Assembly (NCBI GenBank): GCA_029204225.1
Contig: CM055099.1
Span: 65,627,852-65,691,851 of the forward strand
Reading direction: 5' to 3'
Length of the DNA stretch: 64,000 nt
Origin: Diphasiastrum complanatum
Taxonomy: Eukaryota; Streptophyta; Lycopodiopsida; Lycopodiales; Lycopodiaceae
Program-made: the position numbers and the translations under genes
The notes under the pieces: model-generated
Seen by the model: only the letters and a program-made list of their open reading frames with translations
Database searches by the model: none
What the model was told of the DNA's origin: nothing
Shown here: piece by piece, positions 52,987 through 64,000 of the stretch
Layout: each line of letters starts with the position of its first letter
How positions within the stretch are numbered: position 1 is the first letter of the stretch

Positions 52987-54280
52987 ATGGCACATTCACC
53001 TATCCCGAGTGAGACTACTACTCATGAAACCTTATCTGATCAGTTTCGTCGCATGGATGAGACCCTTTCTGACCTCGTTCTTCGCTTCGATTCAGTTATG
53101 ACCGGCTTTGCTACTATGCAGTCACAGATTGATTCTTTACAGCCTCATGGTCCTGGTAAAGCTCTTGTTTTTCCTACATTTGGGACTCCCCCTCCATTTG
53201 AATTTCCATCTTCTTCTACTAGTCAGCCTGGTGGTCGACCGTTCATTCCATCTAACCCACCTCCTGGTTTCTTTCCTCATCCCCCCCTTCCTGAGCCACA
53301 CTTTGCTTGAGACTTTTGTGATAGGGTACAGCTTGCAACCTATTCTGGTTCCTCCGACGGGAACTTATTAGAGAATTGGTTTGCTAAGCTTGACACATAT
53401 TTTCAGATTTACCCTAAGACTGATCCTTAGAAGATCCAGTTGGTTGCTTTACATTTAGATGGACGTGCCGCCATGTGGTGGCGAGTTTATAGAGTTGATC
53501 CTGATCGGGAAGGGCTCCATGTATGGCATACTTTTTGCTGTGACCTCCGCCATGCTATGATTTATTCTCAGTGGCTTGACCGCCAATGTGATACATTCCG
53601 TAGTCTCACTCAGACTAGTGATCTTGCTTCTTATACAGATCAGTTTATGGAGCTTTCTTATCTTTTTACGGATCTACAGCCCACTGAGCTTATTTCTCGT
53701 TACATTGTTGGGCTTTGTGGTGATTTACGTTATGATGTTTCTTCCTTCCGTCCTACCACACTTGTTGAGACGATGTCTCTTGCTAGTACTTTACAGCATA
53801 AGTACTCTGACACCCTTCCTTTCCGCTTCTCCCGACCCCGTCCTTCTGCTTCATCTTTTCCCGTTGCGTTCACCCCTACACCGGCCCCTTCTGTTCCAGC
53901 TCTCTCCATTGCCCCTTCGCCTCCTCGTCCTCCTCGTCCTCGACCTGTTTTTGTATGATGTTACACGTCTGCAGAGTTCCCTTATCTTCAGCAGAAGCGT
54001 CTTTTCTTTCGTTGTAAGAGTCCTGACCATCTTGCCCGTGATTGCCGCCAGCCTCTCCCTACTACTACTGCTGTTTTTTTACCATGAGGGCACTACTCCA
54101 GATGATTCTGATATCTACATTCATATTTCTGATGAGCCTGACTTATCCTCTGAGCCTTCCCCTGATTTACTTCCTGGTACTTGCCATGCTCAACTTGCAT
54201 ATGCTACTTGGACAGGGCATCCTGGTCCTCGCTCCATTCGGTTACGTGTGCGTATTACAGGGCTTGATGATGATCTTTGA
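52987..54280 (+). pseudogene. Ty3/gypsy gag, broken, no pol after it
   Basis: ATG at 52987 (MAHSPIPSETTTHETL). A helical N-terminus is followed by a Pro-rich spacer and a TGA at 53308. The capsid core continues in frame with ENWFAKLDTYFQIYP, AMWWRVY, then SYTDQFMELSYL and ELISRYIVGL, the standard retrotransposon gag motif set, with a TAG near 53428. A Pro/Ser region follows. The zinc knuckle near 54010-54050 (FFRCKSPDHLARDC) lacks its first Cys. The sequence switches to unrelated DNA at about 54285, so protease and pol are absent. Confidence 0.82.
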
Positions 54281-54284
54281 CTTA

Positions 54285-54965
54285 AAATCTCCACTTCCAT
54301 GAAGATGGATGCACCATAAAGTGAGAAATCCGAGGCTTTCATGCCTCATAAAGATCAAGATCATAAAATGAGCAAATGTGATGATTATCAAGATTTTCAA
54401 ATCTAGACTATGAACTTTTTCCATGACGAATCTGATCTTGAGATCAAAAACTGTCTTGATCTTCTTGAGGCTAAATACTTGTTCAAGGATGTAAGTGTCT
54501 AGTTTCTTCCTTCTCTCCAAAGGGTTACAAGCTATGGAGAATGCCAACTATGGATCGATCTTGCAACCTGATGCTCCACGGCCAGCCATAGCCCTCTACA
54601 AGCTACCTCGCCCTGCCAGTGCGCTCCTCTTCATAATTTTATAGACTGAAAAAAGCTCTCCTACATCACAAGATCCATGCTTTTTCTCCTGAAAACTCTG
54701 GCTTGCCTTTTTGGCTATTTGAGAGAGTTGCCAATTACTACTCCATGCTTCCATGGCTTATCATGGCCTCTTGCAGACATCACCTGGCTATCCCAATGTC
54801 CTCTGTAGCTTCTTACAGCTGCAAAAACAATCTCCTACAGTGCAAGATCCGCTTGTTTATACTCTGAAACTTCAGTTGACAGTTTCAACCTTTCTTGCAT
54901 GCTTGTGCATTTGTTTCTGATCCAAATACTGAGAACCCAATTGCTATGGTTGCCTCTCTAATACC
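54285..54965 (-). other. Unassigned; leader of a - strand LTR element
   Basis: A PBS-like TGGTATTAGAGAGG on the - strand (54952-54965) suggests an LTR to its right (about 54966-55275) and leader to its left. No coding was recognised. Confidence 0.4.
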
Positions 54966-55305
54966 AAGTTAACATTCTATGCGAAAATTTTGATCTAGTG
55001 GAGAGTACAGATTAGAGATGCGATCACTAACTGATTGCCAACCATTGAAACCATAAACAACATCCACAAGTAACAGAGTGATGGAGGAGCTCACATAAAG
55101 CAAAGAGCTCACAAACCAAAAGCATCTTTATTACAAAGAGAATGATATATATACAAGTAAAGGTCCCCTTTAGCATGGGGACACCATGTGGCATAGGCCT
55201 AATAGATGCATGAATTTCACTGTTGGCCTCTACGTGGCATTTTAGCCTATATACAAGTAAACTCCCGTTATCGGCCTGGGACAAGCCCTCGGGATGGCTT
55301 TTTAA

Positions 55306-55908
55306 CTAAAGCCTACCAAATTGAAATAGTACATAACTGTAAACTACACTAATAGTATAATCACAATTGAGCTTACTAATTCTAACTGGAAGCTCCTCCT
55401 TGATTGCATCAAATTGAACAAGATTGTCAAACTCTTCCTTCAATCCATTTAGGATCAGTTGCACTAGCTCTTTTGGATTGAGGTGGTGTCCTATGCAAAC
55501 AAGCTCTCTATGAAAATATTTGACTCTCAAAACATAATTTGAGAAACTCTCATCACTCCTTTGGAAGCCTTGAAAATTTTGATTTCTTAGTGTGAGCAAC
55601 CTTGATGTGTTTCTTGCCTCATAGATGGATTTCAATGTGTCCCAAGCCTCCTTGGATGTGGTACATGAGCCAATCTCCCTCAACACTTCATTGGAAACAT
55701 TCATCTTTATGATATGTAGGGCCATCCTAGCCCTCTTTATGTACTTTTGGACCTCTTGGAGCATTTGAGGCTCCTCCTCAAGTCCTAGCACAATCTCCAT
55801 CACATCTTGGAGCAGCAAAATGGACTCCATCCTTACTTTCCAAATATGATATTTGGAAATGTTCAATCTCTCACCATGCTCCAACAAAATGGAACCTAAG
55901 GAAGTCAT
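55306..55908 (-). pseudogene. Copia gag (UBN2 / Retrotran_gag_2) N-terminal part
   Basis: 200 open codons on the - strand: ISKYHIWKVRMESILL (the Trp-containing start of Copia gag), then TSKEAWDTLKSIYEA, RLLTLRNQNFQGFQ, SNYVLRVKYFHREL and ELVQLILNGLKEEFDNLV. The frame leaves the family pattern after about residue 175 and no zinc knuckle follows. Gag coats element RNA. Confidence 0.85.
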
Positions 55909-56211
55909 TTTCCTTGAGAAATTGTCTTGAGATGGATCAAAAAGTATTGCTCTCTCTCTAGATCATGGATTCAAAAAAGGTGTACTACCAACTCCACAAA
56001 AGCACTCAAAAACTTCCACAAATAACTCAAATACAATTGGGTTTCATGAAACTATATGGCTATGACCTCAAAAAATTGTCTAGATCTCAAATAGACAAGA
56101 TTATCATTCTTGCTCTTGCAAGACTCAAGAGCATACATTTGATGAAATAACCATTTGCTTTCTAATTGATCTAAAATCAATTTTAAAAAATTAAGAACAT
56201 CAACTATGTTC

Positions 56212-56445
56212 TCAAGAGATATCATACTCAACTAGTATGGCTTTACTCCAACTTTGAGATGCAAAAGTCTCACTAAAGCAAATTGATTCACCAAATGAAA
56301 TAAGAGAAGCAAGCATGAGATGTATACCACTTGAGATGTGCTCATCTTTCCGTTGAGATGTGAGACACATGGGCTCAACCATGTTTCTTGAGATTCTTCT
56401 TGGAACCATAACTTGAGAAGGACTCTCATCCTCAATCCTTGGCAC
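56212..56445 (-). pseudogene. Copia pol hinge (integrase-RT linker) fragment
   Basis: On the - strand FGESICFSETFASQSWSKAI then LVEYD matches the segment just before Copia reverse transcriptase, where SFEEA, QW-x-x-A and EEY-type words recur. Nothing of the RT itself follows. Confidence 0.55.
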
Positions 56446-57120
56446 ACTTGTTCCTCAAAATCATCTTCTTGGTGCTCCTCCTTGATGGAAATCTGAGACC
56501 TCCATGTCTCATAATGATCACAACAACCATGACTATACAATGTGCACTTCCTATGATCATCAAGATTACTTATGCTAGAAACATAAGTCCAAAAATCACC
56601 ACAACTTGGCATGATTTTTCTAATATTGAAATCAAGAAGTATTTCCATCTCAATAAGGCTAACACTTGATTATGGATATAAGTGTCCACTCTGGATGCTT
56701 CACTTACTCTCATAAGAAGTTTACAACTTGCCTCTAAGATTGAAAATTTACAATTTTCAACATTATGAATGAACACGTCATTCTTGATCTTATTGAAACC
56801 AAAAGAAAATACATTATGAAGACATTTCCATTTCCTTGATTTCATATTCAATGTAAGTTACGAGGAAAACATGCTTTGCTATCTATTAAGGCATCACACT
56901 CAACTAGTAGTGCCTTAATCCACTTTGAGATACAAGAATCCCTTCAAAGCAAAATAGTTCTTCATAAAATGTCATGAGAGCATAAATGGAACTATTTTTA
57001 TTTTGTGATTACTCCTCCTTAATCTTGCTTGGTTTCTCTTGGATAATAACAGTAAATTTGAACTTATCTAAAGTTCCAAGCAAGATGCTTTTCAAGGACA
57101 TGAAATAAATCCAAGTGACA

Positions 57121-57440
57121 TTAACAAAAGTGGCATTTATCTTTGCATCTTGAACCAAACAATGCACTTCCAAATGAGAAACTTCTAAAGGTTTGAAATG
57201 TGTGGTGATGGACTTTTAAAGACAAATCTTGTAAGTCCTTGTGAGACTCCAAGTTGCATGCATCTTTCCACAAAGGAAATACCTTTCCTTGGATTTGTCC
57301 TTCTTGCCTTTGCATTTTGAATTTGAAGCTCCATCCTTCACCTCGGCCCCCTTGTTTTGGTTCTCCTTGGATGAATTGGTCTTCTTTTTGTAGCATCTTC
57401 AGATAAAATGAACTCTCTTGCCACAAAGGTTGCATATAGG
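57121..57440 (-). pseudogene. Copia gag C-terminal part with zinc knuckle
   Basis: CNLCGKRVHFI-x-RC (C-X2-C-X4-H-X4-C, with a TGA inside) is followed by a Lys/Ser-rich stretch and FLCGKMHATWS. It could belong to the same family as the gag at 55306-55908 but is out of order with it. Confidence 0.65.
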
Positions 57441-57766
57441 ATCCTTACTTGCCTCCAATAGATTGTCACCTATTGATGCAATGATGACGAAGTAAAAACT
57501 TGTGATATGACTTTGAATATTGTAATTTGTGACTCTCAAGAAACTAGATTTGGACACATTCAAAAATCTAGAAGGATCTGCACAAGATCTAGAGATCACA
57601 AATTTTGTATCACATCACTTTTCAAACTAGTCAATTGGAAACTAAACTTTGCTTTGATCACTAAGTCAAAAGCACTCTATCAAATCACAAAAATCCCCCA
57701 CTTCACTCCTCATCTTTTCCCTCCCTTTGGACCCAATGCTCCTATACTCCATGGGGTCAAGTTACA

Positions 57767-58187
57767 AATAGAGCCACAACTGATCTAGAGCTAAGCTATG
57801 AAAGCATCACATAAGCAAGACTTAACCCTAGAAAGCAGGAAAGAGAGAGATTAAGGAGGCTAAAGAGAGAGATCAATATCATCAGCTGAATGACAAATGA
57901 CATAGTTTCCCTACTTATAGCCAAGAGGAAGCCCTAAAAGGAAGCTTCCAGTGGCTAGGGCCCAACTGGGAGGGATAATAGTGCGCCCCCCAAGAAGGCC
58001 CCCACTCTCCAACAATATGTCCAAATGGCCTAATAATGAATAATAAGGCCAAAGGCCAACCATATAGTCTGAATGTCACTAATGAATAAAAAAGGGCCCA
58101 AGGCCTGCTTATGCATAAAGTGAAGTAACTGTAAATGTAAATGGACGCGGCGAATATAATGAGCCGAGTCTATAACTCTCCCCGACA
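57767..58187 (-). repeat. gypsy LTR (- orientation), inverted partner of 51894-52309
   Basis: On the - strand it reads from GTTATAGACTCGGC (58187) to CTATTTGTAAC (57767). A purine tract GGGGAGAG precedes it, so this was the 3' LTR of a - strand element. Confidence 0.8.
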
Positions 58188-58400
58188 CAAAAAAAGACCC
58201 AACTGTCAAAAAGATAACCGGATCAAGTAGCAGCAAGCCCTGGTGCATCAACAACTAGAGGAACATCTGATGTAGAGGAATCAACAAGTGCAGCAAGATC
58301 ACGAGCCTGATCCACAAGTAATGGTGTATGATAAAAGACATCAATAGGCTCCCATGTGGCCACGCTATGATCACTCCATTTGTATGTTGCTTGAAGGTAT
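58188..58400 (-). pseudogene. gypsy pol C-terminus, possible chromodomain tail
   Basis: The - strand reads YKWSDHSVATWEPIDVF, compatible with the end of a chromodomain, then a short acidic tail, a stop and the polypurine tract of the LTR at 58187. The fusion point with the CACTA-like frame upstream is unclear. Confidence 0.5.
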
Positions 58401-58990
58401 AGAATAAGAATTGACGTAGCTAGTCTCAAAATGGATGCTCCGGGATATGAAGGAGTGTCTGCCTCCTTGCGAAATAGAGTCTCATCTTCATCCATCTCAA
58501 ATTGTTCGTGATCTCCGTTTTCATTAGAAGATGCATGCATATCATCATTCTCATTTGTTTCAAAGTAAGATTCAAACATGTTGTGCATTGCTTCATCGTG
58601 TTGCACCTCATCATCATAATCATTAGAATCAAGTTGATTACTCTTTTTTCCAATTGTGTTTGCCTCTCCAATTTGTTTCATTCTTTGTTTTCTCATATCT
58701 ATCAAAACTTGACGTTGATTGTAACTAAACACGAATGGATCAACTCTGTGGAATGGCATTCGACTTATTGGCTACACACATGAAACAAATTCCATAAGTG
58801 ACGTATATAGATTGACAAAGATTATAATACAAAACAATCATATAACAAACCTCAACATCTTCCAAATTCGATGGTTGACCTTCTTCTTTTCGTCCAAACT
58901 ACCACAAATGATTTTCAACAATGCGTCTTTCACGCAACTTTTGTCCATCACACTTGAGGTATGTGCACCATATTTTATTTTGAAAATAAT
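58400..58990 (-). pseudogene. CACTA-like transposase N-terminal fragment
   Basis: On the - strand a Cys-containing piece (WCTYLKCDGQKL, RERRIVENHLW) at about 58895-58960 resembles the transposase-associated zinc domain. It is followed after an intron-like gap by an acidic region (DEAMHNMFESYFE) and EADTPSYPGASILRL, where CACTA TNP2 proteins have PLYPGC-type words. The catalytic region is absent. Confidence 0.5.
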
Positions 58991-60249
58991 TTTTCTACGA
59001 GAAACAAAAATCAAGTACATGTCACTTTAGCACAATAGTTTAAATTATATTAACAAAGTCTTTATGAACAAGAAAACTTGCATGTTACTTGTGATATGAT
59101 TGTGTAATACATCCCACTACAACCACCATTACCATTAAATGGAACACCATTTACATTTTGGGGTTGAACGTATATGATCATGCCTAGTGAACACTTTCCA
59201 GAAGCTAGTTTGGGAGTTTTTGCTTTAAATAGTATATTAGGTCCCTCTAAATAGTGTTGTGACAGTAATGCCCTTATGTAGGACCTCAATACAATTGGGG
59301 TGATTAGCATACTTTGTGTCATCACCAATGGAGGATGCAAGTATATAGTTTGAATCCAAATGCATGTTTTTAAGAGGAGCAATGCATGCAAGGATGCAAC
59401 ATCTCAAGGGCAAATCATACATATGTTGATGGACATTTAGCTGTGCATGGAAACATTACTACTTACATAAATAGTTCCATTGGCCACCCTTTACTGACAA
59501 AGTGTGATTTTGAGGAACACACCAATGGAAAACAAGAATATTGCATTAGGAATGTAAAGGGCACTTATGTAATGGTATGTGCCACTAGAACTATCAAGGT
59601 TGGGTGGAATTGTTCATCAAATATAGTTTCAACCTTCCTTTGTCCAAATGTTTGTAAAAGATAAGAAGTCAAATGTCAATACTAAAGTTATATGCAAATA
59701 TGTATAATACATGCATTCTTTGTGAAAAATTGCGTATATTTGCAAATGTAGCCATGTAGTATAATGTAAATTTTGTACGTAAGTGGGTTCCAAACATGTG
59801 AGGCGAAGATGCAGCAAGGCAAACCACTCCTAATGTAGGTTAGGTCAAGTCAAGAGAGTTGGTCATGTCTATTTGGTAGTGTTCCCTACGTTATAGGACT
59901 TACACGTTGATTTGTGATGACATTTTGACCAACTAGCTACCTACGTAGCATGACTCTAGGAAATAGACTAGGGTGTCGTTTTAGGACAAAACTGTGTTAA
60001 CTTCCTTATTACATGTTGGAAATTCACCTAACTTTACAAAGCAAGTCACTTTTGCTATGTATAATTCCATCTCATTGGAAATCTTGAGGTAATTCATTAT
60101 GTACATTGAGTTTTTGTGATCCAAATCAAACCAAAGTGATTTGTACTTGTTTCTCAGCTTGCAGGCCGTACTACAGCCTGTAGTAAACACGTGTGAAGTC
60201 GGATTTCATGATTGATTAATGCTTTTGATTGCCATTGCTTGTTGTTTGT
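58991..60249. other. No confident gene
   Basis: Several 60-110 codon frames on both strands, none with clear motifs. The - strand part near 59060-59390 could be further CACTA-derived sequence. Confidence 0.45.
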
Positions 60250-60694
60250 CTTGGGACCACTGCTTAATGAGGAGTGCCTATGAAGACTTCATGCAGGACC
60301 TTTTGGAAATAAAGCCAAAAGTGCAGTTTTTGTACTTAGGCACAATGTCAACCGCCAAGAGCTGGTGACAGCCGCCAAGCGACAACGACAGAAAACTGCC
60401 TGACAGTTAATCATATTAAGTTAAGGTTCTTGATCACAAGAATGACATAAGAGAAGGTTGGCACACTATATAGTGTGGACTAGCGTTAACAAAAAAAGAG
60501 CAGGAGAGAAAAGCAGCGAGAAAAAGAGAGAATTGGAAGGAATCAAAGACGGATGTGTCTATCAGAATTTCGACACATACTGAAAATATAGAATGACTAA
60601 ATACTATAGAACTTTAAAGCTTCTACGCAGGGACCTGCTTCTTGAATTGATGTAACTCGCACTACACACTACCACCAAATACAACCAAAAGATG
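60250..60694 (+). repeat. Long inverted repeat, left arm (about 445 bp)
   Basis: From CTTGGGACCACTGCTTAATG to CAAATACAACCAAAAGATG. It matches 63552-63976 in reverse complement with scattered changes. It contains a TATA-like CACTATATAGTG (60466-60477) and a purine-rich GAGAGAAAAGCAGCGAG stretch, LTR-like features. Confidence 0.85.
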
Positions 60695-60767
60695 TCAAAA
60701 AATGCATCAAAGAACACTTCAAAGTATGGGAAATGATAAAAAGTATCATAGATTTTAATCTTTACAT

Positions 60768-60860
60768 TCTACATCATGATTGATATGTGCTCATTGTCTT
60801 GTATGTCAATGATTTGATCATCATTGAAAGCAATCAAATGTTGATAGATCATCAAATCAA
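60768..60860 (+). pseudogene. Copia reverse transcriptase scrap
   Basis: CAHCLVCQ-type start in one frame and LIVLYVNDLIIIESN in another. The latter is the Copia catalytic YVDD box with Asn replacing the first Asp. Confidence 0.6.
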
Positions 60861-61580
60861 ATTCATCCAATGCTTTTGACATGAGTTACCGCACTGCTCA
60901 AGCCACTCTGCCTCAAAGGGTCTTACACAAGGCACATGCTTCTTGTTGCCAGTAGAGAAGGACTAAGTAGAAAGATCGCAAAGAACACTCAAATAGCTCT
61001 CACCCCTAGCTAGTTATCAAATGCTAATGCACACTCATAACCAGCGAGCCCCATATTTGGTTGAAGTTCATGTATCTATACACATCACGCTGCTTGAACA
61101 TAACCAAAATTCCCGATCTTGTGAGGTGCCGTAACCATAATGCTTATGGTCACCCACAGTGGTTTCAGCTTCTTGGTAATGACTCGACCTTCATACACGT
61201 AACTACCTAGATAATGACCCTACCTCGGACATTAATCATACAAAATTGCACATATAAAATGTTACACATGGCATTCATAAACTTTTGGCAAATACAACAT
61301 TCACATTATCTTTAACATTTTGTACATATTAACTTTAATTATTGGCCCATATTGGCCTAACACATATCCTCGACAAAATAAAGATGAGTTCCACCGAGTC
61401 TTATTTCTTGCTTCGCTTCAACTATTTTCGACACCGCACCACCTTAGTGTCATTGTCACTATTACTTTCATATTTGAGCAGATGTCAAGTTTCATTTTAT
61501 TCTATATGCATTTGGTTAGTGTTTTGATCAAATAGGTGAGTAGTCCAACATGCGTTGTTGGTGCTATCATTGTTGGCATA
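60861..61580. other. No recognisable gene
   Basis: Interior of the long inverted repeat; stops in all frames. Confidence 0.5.
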
Positions 61581-61589
61581 GATCTAACA

Positions 61590-61780
61590 TTCAAAGTTAA
61601 CAAACTTTAAGTACAAAAAGCTTTGATCTAAATGTATGGCAAACTTTTCTCTAATGAGTGGCTCAATGAAAATGTCAGCTAGTTGTTCGTCTGTACTACA
61701 ATGAACAACATTAATTTCACAACTCAACAGCCTCTCACGTACAAAGTGATACTGAATACTTATAAAAATCTCAAAACCAT
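61590..61780 (-). pseudogene. Copia RNase H C-terminal scrap
   Basis: The - strand reads ISIQYHFVRERLLSCEINVV, then DEQLADIFIEPLIREKF, the standard end of Copia RNase H. Confidence 0.75.
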
Positions 61781-63551
61781 AGAGCACACTCGCGTTATTG
61801 CCCAAACGTGATTTGACCAAGGTGCCGTAAAGAATCAAAACCCAAAAACATTTAGAAAATATCAAAAGCAGAAAAACAGTCCTACCTTCATGTCTAGATC
61901 TGAATGCTATTACGATCATGACAAAGAGTCATAAGACCTCGATCTCCACGATCTTTAGCATCCACCGGATCAGTGTATTAGAAATTGCAGACCTCGCGCA
62001 ACTGATACCCCGATGGTAATTCCAATCATATTGTGAAACATCGGGAATGCCCTGGCCCATAACAGAGGTTTGCCTAAGATAGAGTTAAGTTTAATAGCCA
62101 AGGTGACCCAACCAAGTTTCTCCGAATGTACATAGAAGCCTGCGAGACTTGTGGAATGAATGATGACTAGTCAATGAGGAAGTACTTCAACTTGTGCCTC
62201 AACAACTCTGCCAGTGATTGGTATTTCAACCTAGAGGCTGCCGAAAAATAAGATTAATCACCTTACAAAGGGAATTTATATTTTGCTTTAAGACCACTAG
62301 ATTCATGGAAAATCCCCTGCTACAACTCAGACAAGTGCATAATAAGAGCCTCAAGTCTTCTATAGAATTTATTGAAAGGGACAAGATGTTAAAGGGACAA
62401 TGTGCCCCTGCTAGTGTGACCAATGCTAGTGTAGACTCTTGGTTTATGGTTGGATTGCCCAAGGTGATTTGTCATACCCCATTTTATGGAACTGCTACTA
62501 TACTTGGAAAGCAAATTTTGTTCAAATGTTTAAAGAAACAGAGAAACTTATTGATAAGCAGTTAATGGATAATACAAGAAAGAATTTCACAACATATGGC
62601 ACTCTGAGACCAAATCAATTTCAATGTTGATCAATGCTTTTGATTGTTAATGCTCCCATGGTGGAAATTCTCTGCTCCATTTCTTTTTTCTTGTCAAGCA
62701 TAGACGGGATCACTTGCGCAAGGCTTTTTTTTTTTTACTATGATGAGAAGGCTAGCATGTAGGCTTTATGATAGATATGCATAAAAGCTTAATATACGCA
62801 AGGGTGCATTTTTTGACAAAATGGACATGCATGAACAAAACAAAGTGATCCATGAGTCACTGGATGATGGAGTGTATGCGAAAGTAACGGACAAAGTTGA
62901 TTAGGAAGAGGAAGGTCCAATTGACAAAGAGAAGACCGAGGCTGAGATTGCAAGGGAGTTACCCAAATGATATTTGAAGGTAGTAGGTGCTACAAAAAGA
63001 GGAGAGAGTCTTGAATCAGGCAAATAAGAACAACTTAGGAGGTCAATTTTTTTTAAGAATGTCCCTTCAAATACTAGAGATGTATCTAGCTTTGATGGGT
63101 TCAATGCACAGAAACCAGAAAGTGGTTCTTTTAATACCTACCTTTTATAATCATCCATTGTACTACCTTATTTCTTAATGAGAGGAGATACCTAATGTGT
63201 CCTTGCTTGGTGAGGTTGGTACCCTAGAGCAAAGGTGTTGTCTTTTTGTTATGTAGGTGATAAAGGGAGAACTAAATACAAAACTAATCTCCCTACTTCT
63301 AACGGTTGCCGCGTAAGCCAAGTCAAGCTCAAGAGGTGTTGCTCCAATGTGGGATGCCCTAAAAAATGAGATTTTTTGTCGTAGCCACAGTGCACACCTC
63401 TGTGTGACTGTGAGAGTGAGAGTGAGAGTGCGAGCAGGCGAGCAAGAGCATGCTTTTTAGTATAAATTGCGAAGCAGAAATGGAGAGAAAATTATTCACT
63501 CTAAACGCACGTTTCCTTCAACCTTGGATCATAAAAAGTTGCAATTATAGC
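61781..63551. other. No recognisable gene
   Basis: The frame 62218-62565 (+) is open but has no motif I know. The remainder is stop-rich. Confidence 0.45.
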
Positions 63552-63976
63552 CATCTTTTGGTTGTATTTGGTGGTAGTGTTAGTGCGAGTTACATCAATT
63601 CAAGAAGCAGGTTCCTGCGTAGAAGCTTTAAAGTTCTATAGTATTTAGTCGTTCTATATTTTCAGTATGTATCGAAATTCTGATAGACACATCCATCTCT
63701 GATTCCTTCCAATTCTCTCTCTTTTTCTCGCTGCTTTTCTCTCCTTCTCTTTTTTTGTGAACGCTAGTCCAACTATATGGGGTGTCAACCTTCTCTTATG
63801 TCATTCTTGTGATCAAGGACCTTAACTTAATATGATTAACTGTCAGGCAGTTGTCTGTCGTTGTTGCTGGGCGGCTGACATTGTGCCTAAGTACAAAAAG
63901 TGCCCTTTTGGCTTTATTCCCAAAAGGTCCTGTATGGAGTCTTCATAGGCACTCCCCATTAAGCAGTGGTCCCAAG
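63552..63976 (-). repeat. Long inverted repeat, right arm (about 425 bp)
   Basis: Reverse complement of 60250-60694, lacking about 20 bp in total. The match ends at CATCTTTT (63552) and CCCAAG (63976). Confidence 0.85.
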
Positions 63977-64000
63977 AGGCGCTACTTCCTTCTATATGCG

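Noticed and set aside
59062-59664. Possible CACTA C-terminal (DUF4216-like) coding on the - strand and a + strand frame at 59386-59664
   Set aside because: Fragments of sense appear only by switching frames repeatedly, too weak to call.
1-64000. rRNA and tRNA genes
   Set aside because: No rRNA core or cloverleaf with intact T-loop was noticed; the TGGTATCAGAGC sites are tRNA-complementary primer sites, not tRNA genes.

Overview
This window reads as nuclear DNA of a land plant with a large, repeat-rich genome. One host gene is clearly intact: a ten-exon, plastid-targeted 1-deoxy-D-xylulose-5-phosphate synthase (DXS, 45155-48973, + strand). Nearly everything else is transposable elements, most of them broken and nested. 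The mix of elements (a Rep-helicase-endonuclease Helentron, a chromovirus, an L1-like LINE and an unfamiliar multi-gene element) would suit a fern, gymnosperm or other non-flowering lineage, but the sequence alone does not settle the species.

Layout. 1-5960: a LINE with ORF1 and ORF2, interrupted at about 1800-3021 by a rearranged Copia fragment. 5970-7283: (TC)n/(CA)n microsatellites and a CpG-rich, palindrome-rich low-complexity block. 8576-14859: a complete Ty3/gypsy chromovirus with two LTRs, PBS, polypurine tract and a perfect 5-bp target duplication; its genes carry stops and frameshifts. 16570-21291 (- strand): a Helentron/Helitron2-type rolling-circle element. 21975-22928: a GT92 glycosyltransferase pseudogene. 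26365-28520: PIF/Harbinger remnants. 28575-30013 and 31183-31690: ends of a gypsy and a Copia element on the - strand.

32790-42771 is the most interesting part. It looks like one large mobile element, or the remains of one. On the + strand it has a coiled-coil/transposase-like gene with introns (32795-35340), and at 38707-40485 a gene whose N-terminus is a divergent histone H3 (tail ARTKQTAR, complete ungapped H3 fold) and which runs in nearly one frame into a Ulp1/C48 SUMO-protease-like domain. On the - strand it has two spliced genes of unknown function (35439-36885 and 41421-42771). Nine copies of a roughly 71-bp imperfect inverted repeat lie between and inside these genes. Copies sit within 10 bp of two divergent start codons, and a pair lies inside the protease intron. 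The genes are decayed, several times by TAG stops at positions where Gln (CAG) is expected.

43570-45150 holds a MITE-like repeat and the DXS upstream region. 45155-49085 is DXS with a poly(A) signal. 51894-58370 is a patchwork of gypsy and Copia pieces bracketed by an inverted pair of the same LTR. 58370-58990 is a CACTA-like fragment. 60250-63976 is a long inverted repeat enclosing Copia scraps. The only functional system expected here is DXS (first step of the plastid MEP isoprenoid pathway). The H3-Ulp1 element is proposed to have been a self-mobilising unit able to alter the host's chromatin or SUMO state; that is inference.
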